This document shows, piece by piece, positions 6,758 to 9,724 of a stretch of 9,724 nucleotides of DNA. The position numbers and the translations under genes were made by a program. This stretch comes from JBHJHK01 sp050330975 (GTDB taxonomy: Bacteria > Pseudomonadota > Gammaproteobacteria > Competibacterales > Competibacteraceae), in the NCBI GenBank assembly GCA_050330975.1, contig JBHJHK010000235.1:1-9724 (forward strand). The letters run 5' to 3'. A model generated the notes under the pieces. That model worked only from the letters and a program-made list of their open reading frames with translations, was not told the origin of the DNA and made no database searches. Each line of letters begins with the position of its first letter. The stretch's first letter is position 1.

Positions 6758-7104
6758 GGTGTCTCCCCCTCGTCGTCTAGCGGTTTACCCAGGCGTGACC
6801 ATGGGTTGGCGACGGAGATCGCCCGGCTGGCCATCCTGGGGATTTGCCCTGGGAGAGAATATCGTGGGTTTGCGATTTCCCCCCGAGGCCGGGGGGCCGG
6901 GGTCTAGGCGTTGGCCCATGGGCCACGCCGTGGAACTAGCCCCAGCCGGTATTGATGTGCCCGCCTTGGGCCATCGAGCTTGGGAGGTGAGACCCGGCCT
7001 GGGGAGCAAGGCGCAGTGGGTGTTGCAGAGTTATCTCGACAATGCTGGGCCGTAGGGGTGGCCGATCCCGGGGGGGGGCGTCTTCACCCCGGGGGGCGCG
7101 GCCC
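6758..7104. other. Stretch without a confident gene
   Basis: No convincing gene is visible in these 347 bases. On the + strand a frame from an ATG at 6801 runs 84 codons to a TAG at 7053-7055. Its final part (HAVELAPAGIDVPALG, then SKAQWVLQSYLDNAGP) has codon use like real genes of the region, but it has no ribosome site and no family I recognise. It could be a decayed remnant or chance in GC-rich DNA. The left end should hold the promoter of the minus-strand helical protein gene, although no clear -35/-10 pair is visible. The right end contains a large GC hairpin. Confidence 0.3.
7060..7103 (-). terminator. Large GC-rich hairpin downstream of the lipoprotein gene
   Basis: GGCCG (7060-7064) pairs with CGGCC (7099-7103), and inside them CCCGGGG (7067-7073) pairs with CCCCGGG (7087-7093), leaving a G-rich loop. 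It begins just past the TGA of the minus-strand lipoprotein gene. No T-tract follows on that strand, so it may stabilise or end the operon transcript without being a standard intrinsic terminator. Confidence 0.4.
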
Positions 7105-7524
7105 TCAAATCACCCCCGCCCGCAGGCGATTTTGAATGGCGTTGTCCAAGTTGTTCACCCAGACGTTGTAGCGGGGGTGAATCTCGCCAGTGGCGGGGTC
7201 GTAGTTCAGGTTGGAGCTATTGCGATAGACGATGTCATAGCGCTCGCTGTTGAAAAAAATATCCACCTGGGCCATGTGGCTTCTGATAAATAGGGTGCCG
7301 ATGAGATGACCGCGCCCAGCGCCGCTTATCTCCCACCCCAGGTCTCCCCCGGCGGAGATGATGGCGCGGCGCACCTGCCTGGTACTGGTGGGTTGGTCTT
7401 CAACAGTCTCTGTCACCGAGGAATCCTGGACGTTGCGGATGGGGGCAGTGCCAGCACAGCCCAGGAGCAGCGCCGCACAGAGGGCAAAGAGGACGGAATA
7501 ACGACAACTGATCAAGGTCTTCAC
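7105..7524 (-). CDS. Small conserved-type lipoprotein at the end of the polyene operon
   Basis: This 139-residue protein starts with GTG at 7524. It has a lipoprotein signal: basic start (MKTLISCRY), hydrophobic core, and lipobox LLGC with the acylated Cys23 followed by Ala, which under the Asp+2 rule favours sorting to the outer membrane. The mature part has a flexible linker and then a compact domain (about 48-139) with RRAIISAGGDLGWEISGAGRG, LFIRSHMAQVDIFFNSERYDIVYRNSSNLNY and IHPRYNVWVNNLDNAI. This pattern (a helix, then antiparallel strands with RSH, Y-S-NLNY and YN-WV-NL) is one I associate with uncharacterised proteobacterial lipoproteins; no function is known to me. AAGGAGG precedes the start, and the GTG overlaps the glycosyltransferase TGA as GTGA, so translation is coupled. 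It is apparently the last gene of the operon, and a role in envelope delivery or anchoring of the product is only suggested by context. Confidence 0.85.
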   Translation of the reverse strand: MKTLISCRYSVLFALCAALLLGCAGTAPIRNVQDSSVTETVEDQPTSTRQVRRAIISAGGDLGWEISGAGRGHLIGTLFIRSHMAQVDIFFNSERYDIVYRNSSNLNYDPATGEIHPRYNVWVNNLDNAIQNRLRAGVI

Positions 7525-8297
7525 AATTCCTCCTTCTCCGAAGCCAAGGGAACGTCAAAGGTGGGGACCAAGCGCCACCACACCCCCAGACAGCGCAGCA
7601 GACCCGGCAAGCACAACCCGCGACTGATGAGCTTCCAGGCCACCATTTTGGTGATGAGGGCCGTGTCCCAAAAGGGGCGGTAGTAACTGGCCCGGGCGTT
7701 GGAATAGTACAACGCTTCCACGGCCACCGCACGGATGGCAAAACCCTTGCGCGCCGCTTCGATGAGCAGCTCGCTCTCGAATACAAAACTGTGGGCCCGG
7801 TCGCAGGGCAGACGCACGGCCTCCAGCAGGGCGGCCGGGTAGAGGCGAAATCCCGACTGGGTGTCCGGCAAAGGTCGCCCCGCCGCCCAAGAGATCCAAA
7901 AGTTGGCCTGGCGATTGGCAAAGCGCCGCAGGGGCGGCACCCGCTCCTGGTTTTGCAACCGCGCGGCGACGATCAAGGCCCGGGGCCGATCTTTGGCCAA
8001 CGCCAACAGCCGGGGCATGTCCTCGGGGCGGTGTTGGCCATCGGCGTCCAGGGTGATGACTCCCGTGGCCCCCCGCTCCAGGGCATGGGCCATACCCCGC
8101 CATAAACTGGCGGCCTTGCCGCGATTCTCCCCGTGGCGCAACACCGTCACCGGCAGGGTGGCCAAACACTGGGCCGTGGCATCGACGGAGCCATCGTCGA
8201 CGACGATCACCCAGTCGAGCTGGGCCAGGGCGCGGGTGGCGACCTCACGGATGGTGGTGGCCTCGTTGTAGGCCGGGATGACGACGGCGATGGTCAT
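7521..8297 (-). CDS. Family 2 glycosyltransferase (dolichyl-phosphate mannosyltransferase-like)
   Basis: This 258-residue protein has the GT-A fold motifs in order: VVIPAYNE (5-12), VVDDGS (32-37), NRGKAASLWRGM (58-69), the DxD-type metal/nucleotide-sugar site DADGQ (84-88) and DTQSGFRLYP (145-154), typical of GT2 enzymes of the DPM1/DPG synthase type. There is no signal peptide and no clear transmembrane bundle; the hydrophobic C-terminal part (about 220-245) may contact the membrane. It should transfer a sugar from a nucleotide donor to a lipid-like acceptor on the cytoplasmic side. Related GT2 genes are regular members of aryl polyene and xanthomonadin clusters, where they are thought to modify the polyene or its head group. 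It lies 11 bases after the ketoreductase stop. No strong ribosome site precedes the ATG, so coupling to the upstream gene is likely. The acceptor here is inferred from context. Confidence 0.92.
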   Translation of the reverse strand: MTIAVVIPAYNEATTIREVATRALAQLDWVIVVDDGSVDATAQCLATLPVTVLRHGENRGKAASLWRGMAHALERGATGVITLDADGQHRPEDMPRLLALAKDRPRALIVAARLQNQERVPPLRRFANRQANFWISWAAGRPLPDTQSGFRLYPAALLEAVRLPCDRAHSFVFESELLIEAARKGFAIRAVAVEALYYSNARASYYRPFWDTALITKMVAWKLISRGLCLPGLLRCLGVWWRLVPTFDVPLASEKEEL

Positions 8298-8308
8298 AAA
8301 GAGCGCAC

Positions 8309-9031
8309 TTAGGCCATAAATCCGTTGACGTTGATAACCTGCCCCGAGATGTACCCCCCGGCCTCGGAGGCCAAAAAGGCCACCGGCGCCGCCACCTCAT
8401 GGGGGGTGCCAGCCCGCTGGAGGGGCACCAACCGCTTGAGGGTGGCGGCGTCGAACTCCGCCGTGGCGATGCGCCCCTCGACGATCCCCGGCGCCACGGC
8501 ATTGACCGTCACCCCCCGGGAAGCCACTTCCAGGGCCAAGGCCTTGGTGGCGCCGTGGAGGCCGGCCTTGGCGGCGGCGTAGTTGGTCTGGCCCCGGTTG
8601 CCCAAGATGGCGCTCACCGAGGTGATGGTGATGATCCGCCCCCAACGGGTGCGGAGCATGGGCAACAACAGGGGCTGGGTGACGTGGAAAAAGCCGTGGA
8701 GGTTGACGTCGATGACCCGCCGCCACTGTTCAAAGCCCATCCCCGCCATCACCCCGTCGTCGTAGATGCCGGCGTTGTTCACCACAATCTGGATGGGGCC
8801 ATGGGCCAGCAACGCCTCCAAACTGGCGGCCACTGCCGGACCGTCGGTGACGTCAAAGGCCACCGCCTGGGCCGACCCCCCGTGGGTTTGGATCTCCGCC
8901 GCTAGGGCTTCGGCTGCGGCGAGGCGGCGGTGGGCGTGGATGATGACGTGACAATCGGCCGCCGCCAATTGCCGGCAGATGGCGCCGCCCAAGTCGCCGC
9001 TGCCCCCGGTGACCAGGGCCCGCCGCTTCAA
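8309..9031 (-). CDS. fabG: 3-oxoacyl-ACP reductase, FabG/ApeQ-type ketoreductase
   Basis: This 240-residue short-chain dehydrogenase has TGGSGDLG (8-15) for NADP(H) binding, NNAGI (85-89), and the catalytic Ser138, Tyr151 and Lys155 in ITSVSAILGNRGQTNYAAAK, identical in position to E. coli FabG. The end (GGYISGQVINVNGF) is the usual FabG terminus. It should reduce beta-ketoacyl-ACP to beta-hydroxyacyl-ACP. Because it sits between a truncated ketosynthase and a glycosyltransferase, it is more likely the dedicated ketoreductase of an aryl-polyene-type pathway (ApeQ role) than the housekeeping FabG. The frame is open upstream, but the sequence there belongs to the overlapping chain-length-factor gene. 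The only sensible start is TTG at 9031, forming a TTGA overlap with the previous stop, with GGGGA upstream. A TTG start plus overlap implies translational coupling and tuned stoichiometry. Confidence 0.93.
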   Translation of the reverse strand: MKRRALVTGGSGDLGGAICRQLAAADCHVIIHAHRRLAAAEALAAEIQTHGGSAQAVAFDVTDGPAVAASLEALLAHGPIQIVVNNAGIYDDGVMAGMGFEQWRRVIDVNLHGFFHVTQPLLLPMLRTRWGRIITITSVSAILGNRGQTNYAAAKAGLHGATKALALEVASRGVTVNAVAPGIVEGRIATAEFDAATLKRLVPLQRAGTPHEVAAPVAFLASEAGGYISGQVINVNGFMA

Positions 9032-9724
9032 GGCCCATCCCCGCCAAAGAAGGGCGCCACCTCGACCGCCAGGGGTCCATCGGGGCCGTGGTCGAGCCCG
9101 ACCCGCCCCGCCGTCCCCTCGGCCAACGCAGCCAACAGCGGCAGGGCGCGGGCGGCGGGATTGGCCAGGCGCAGGGCCTCTAGGCCGGGGTCCAGCAACG
9201 GGCAAGGGGCGGCGGCCAGCGGGGTGGCCAGCGGGGTCAACTGCGCCCAGCTGTGGGGGGTGGGGCGGGGGCACAACACCGCGGCCACGGCAAAGGGCAC
9301 CGGGGCGGTGGCGCCGCTCGCCAGGGGGGGTGGCGCCGGTTGCTCGTAGACCACCAACAGCACGCGGCAGTCGTCGGCCACCGCCCAACTGTAGGCCTCC
9401 AACAGCCCGGCGGCAAAGGTCCCCTCCCGGGCCGAGAGGCTCACCAAGGGGCGGGGGCTGCGGGTGGCCAAGCTCCAATAGCCCCCCGGGGCGTTGTGGA
9501 CCGAGTTGTGAAACTGGGTGGGGGACACCGCCCGGGTCGGCTGACTTGTGGCGTGGCACAGGGCGTGGAGGACGTCGTTATCGCCGCTGGGCGAGGCGAA
9601 CACCCCCGCCAGAGCGGCGGGGTCGACTTCCGCCTGGGCCACGGCGTCGAAGGCCGCCGCCAGGGCCAAGCGCACCGTGGCCGTGGTTCGGCGGCGCTCG
9701 TTGGCGGCGAGTTGAGGGGGGGGC
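9028..9724 (-). CDS. Beta-ketoacyl synthase-like chain-length factor (ApeC-like, Ketoacyl-synt_2), 5' end missing
   Basis: The frame is open to the window edge; coding sequence upstream of the GTG at 9675 (PPQLAANERRRTTATVRLAL) matches this family, so the true start lies outside. The 231 residues seen correspond to most of a short (about 240-residue) ketosynthase N-terminal-domain protein. Diagnostic stretches are VFASPSGDNDVLHALC, SPTQFHNSVHNAPGGYWSLA and REGTFAAGLLEAY. At the nucleophile-elbow region the residues are VSLSAREG with no cysteine, so it cannot be a normal condensing enzyme; in aryl polyene clusters the equivalent protein pairs with a full ketosynthase as chain-length factor. 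That partner is expected beyond the right edge. It is likely cytosolic, acting on ACP-bound polyene intermediates. Its stop overlaps the ketoreductase start. Family assignment rests on recognised motifs; the chain-length role is inferred from studied APE systems. Confidence 0.85.
   Translation of the reverse strand, partial: PPPQLAANERRRTTATVRLALAAAFDAVAQAEVDPAALAGVFASPSGDNDVLHALCHATSQPTRAVSPTQFHNSVHNAPGGYWSLATRSPRPLVSLSAREGTFAAGLLEAYSWAVADDCRVLLVVYEQPAPPPLASGATAPVPFAVAAVLCPRPTPHSWAQLTPLATPLAAAPCPLLDPGLEALRLANPAARALPLLAALAEGTAGRVGLDHGPDGPLAVEVAPFFGGDGP

Noticed and set aside
6773..6880. tRNA-like pieces: CGTCTAGCGGTT resembling a tRNA-Glu D-arm, and GGGTTTGCGATTTCCC resembling a T-arm about 90 bases on.
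   Set aside because: No matching acceptor stem, no anticodon arm and wrong spacing; the resemblance is probably chance.
7555..8169. A 204-codon minus-strand frame inside the glycosyltransferase gene.
   Set aside because: It overlaps a clear GT2 protein in another frame and has only Gly/Arg/Pro-rich sequence.
9032..9559. The long minus-strand frame that extends the ketoreductase N-terminus to over 400 residues.
   Set aside because: The extension is a Pro/Arg/Gly-rich shadow of the chain-length-factor gene in another frame; the reductase begins at the TTG at 9031.
1..9724. CRISPR arrays, insertion sequences, rRNA genes or phage genes.
   Set aside because: No regularly spaced repeats, no transposase or integrase motifs and no rRNA-like sequence were seen on either strand.

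Overview
The window is GC-rich chromosomal DNA with dense coding on both strands. Codon choice is rich in TTG, CCC, GCC and GGC, Shine-Dalgarno sites are of the GGAGG type, there is a Tat signal and a lipoprotein signal, and the right side carries aryl-polyene-type (APE/xanthomonadin-like) type II fatty-acid/polyketide genes. Together these suggest a Gram-negative proteobacterium, probably a gammaproteobacterium. The species cannot be named from sequence alone.

Layout. (1) 1-1621, + strand: the end of an NfeD-type membrane protease gene followed by a slipin/stomatin (SPFH) gene, a classical membrane-quality two-gene unit that closes with a GC hairpin at 1667-1684. (2) 1719-4549, + strand: a flavin-dependent halogenase-like FAD oxidoreductase and a PAPS-type sulfotransferase, closed by a terminator-like hairpin at 4567-4587. 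(3) 4588-4792: an AT-rich regulatory stretch with two tandem 15-bp repeats, each containing a TTGTnnnACAA dyad, leading to a strong ribosome site and a Tat-exported SMP-30/gluconolactonase-family beta-propeller (4793-5839). (4) 5840-5911: a hairpin-rich convergent intergenic region. (5) 5912-6757, - strand: an exported helical protein of unknown function whose base composition is clearly more AT-rich than its neighbours. (6) 6758-7104: no confident gene, and a large GC hairpin at its right end. (7) 7105-9724, - strand: a tightly packed operon read right to left. It contains a truncated ketosynthase-like chain-length factor (running off the window), a FabG-type ketoreductase, a family 2 glycosyltransferase and a small outer-membrane-type lipoprotein, with start/stop overlaps at two of the three junctions.

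How it fits together. The minus-strand operon looks like the distal end of an aryl polyene or related type II polyene cluster: the chain-length factor would partner a ketosynthase encoded beyond the right edge, the ketoreductase would reduce each beta-keto intermediate, and the glycosyltransferase and lipoprotein would serve attachment, modification or delivery of the pigment to the envelope. The halogenase-like enzyme and the sulfotransferase on the opposite strand are plausible tailoring enzymes for the same product, since halogenase-like flavoproteins are known companions of xanthomonadin-type clusters. Their separation and opposite orientation leave this an inference. The NfeD/slipin pair appears to be the housekeeping flank.
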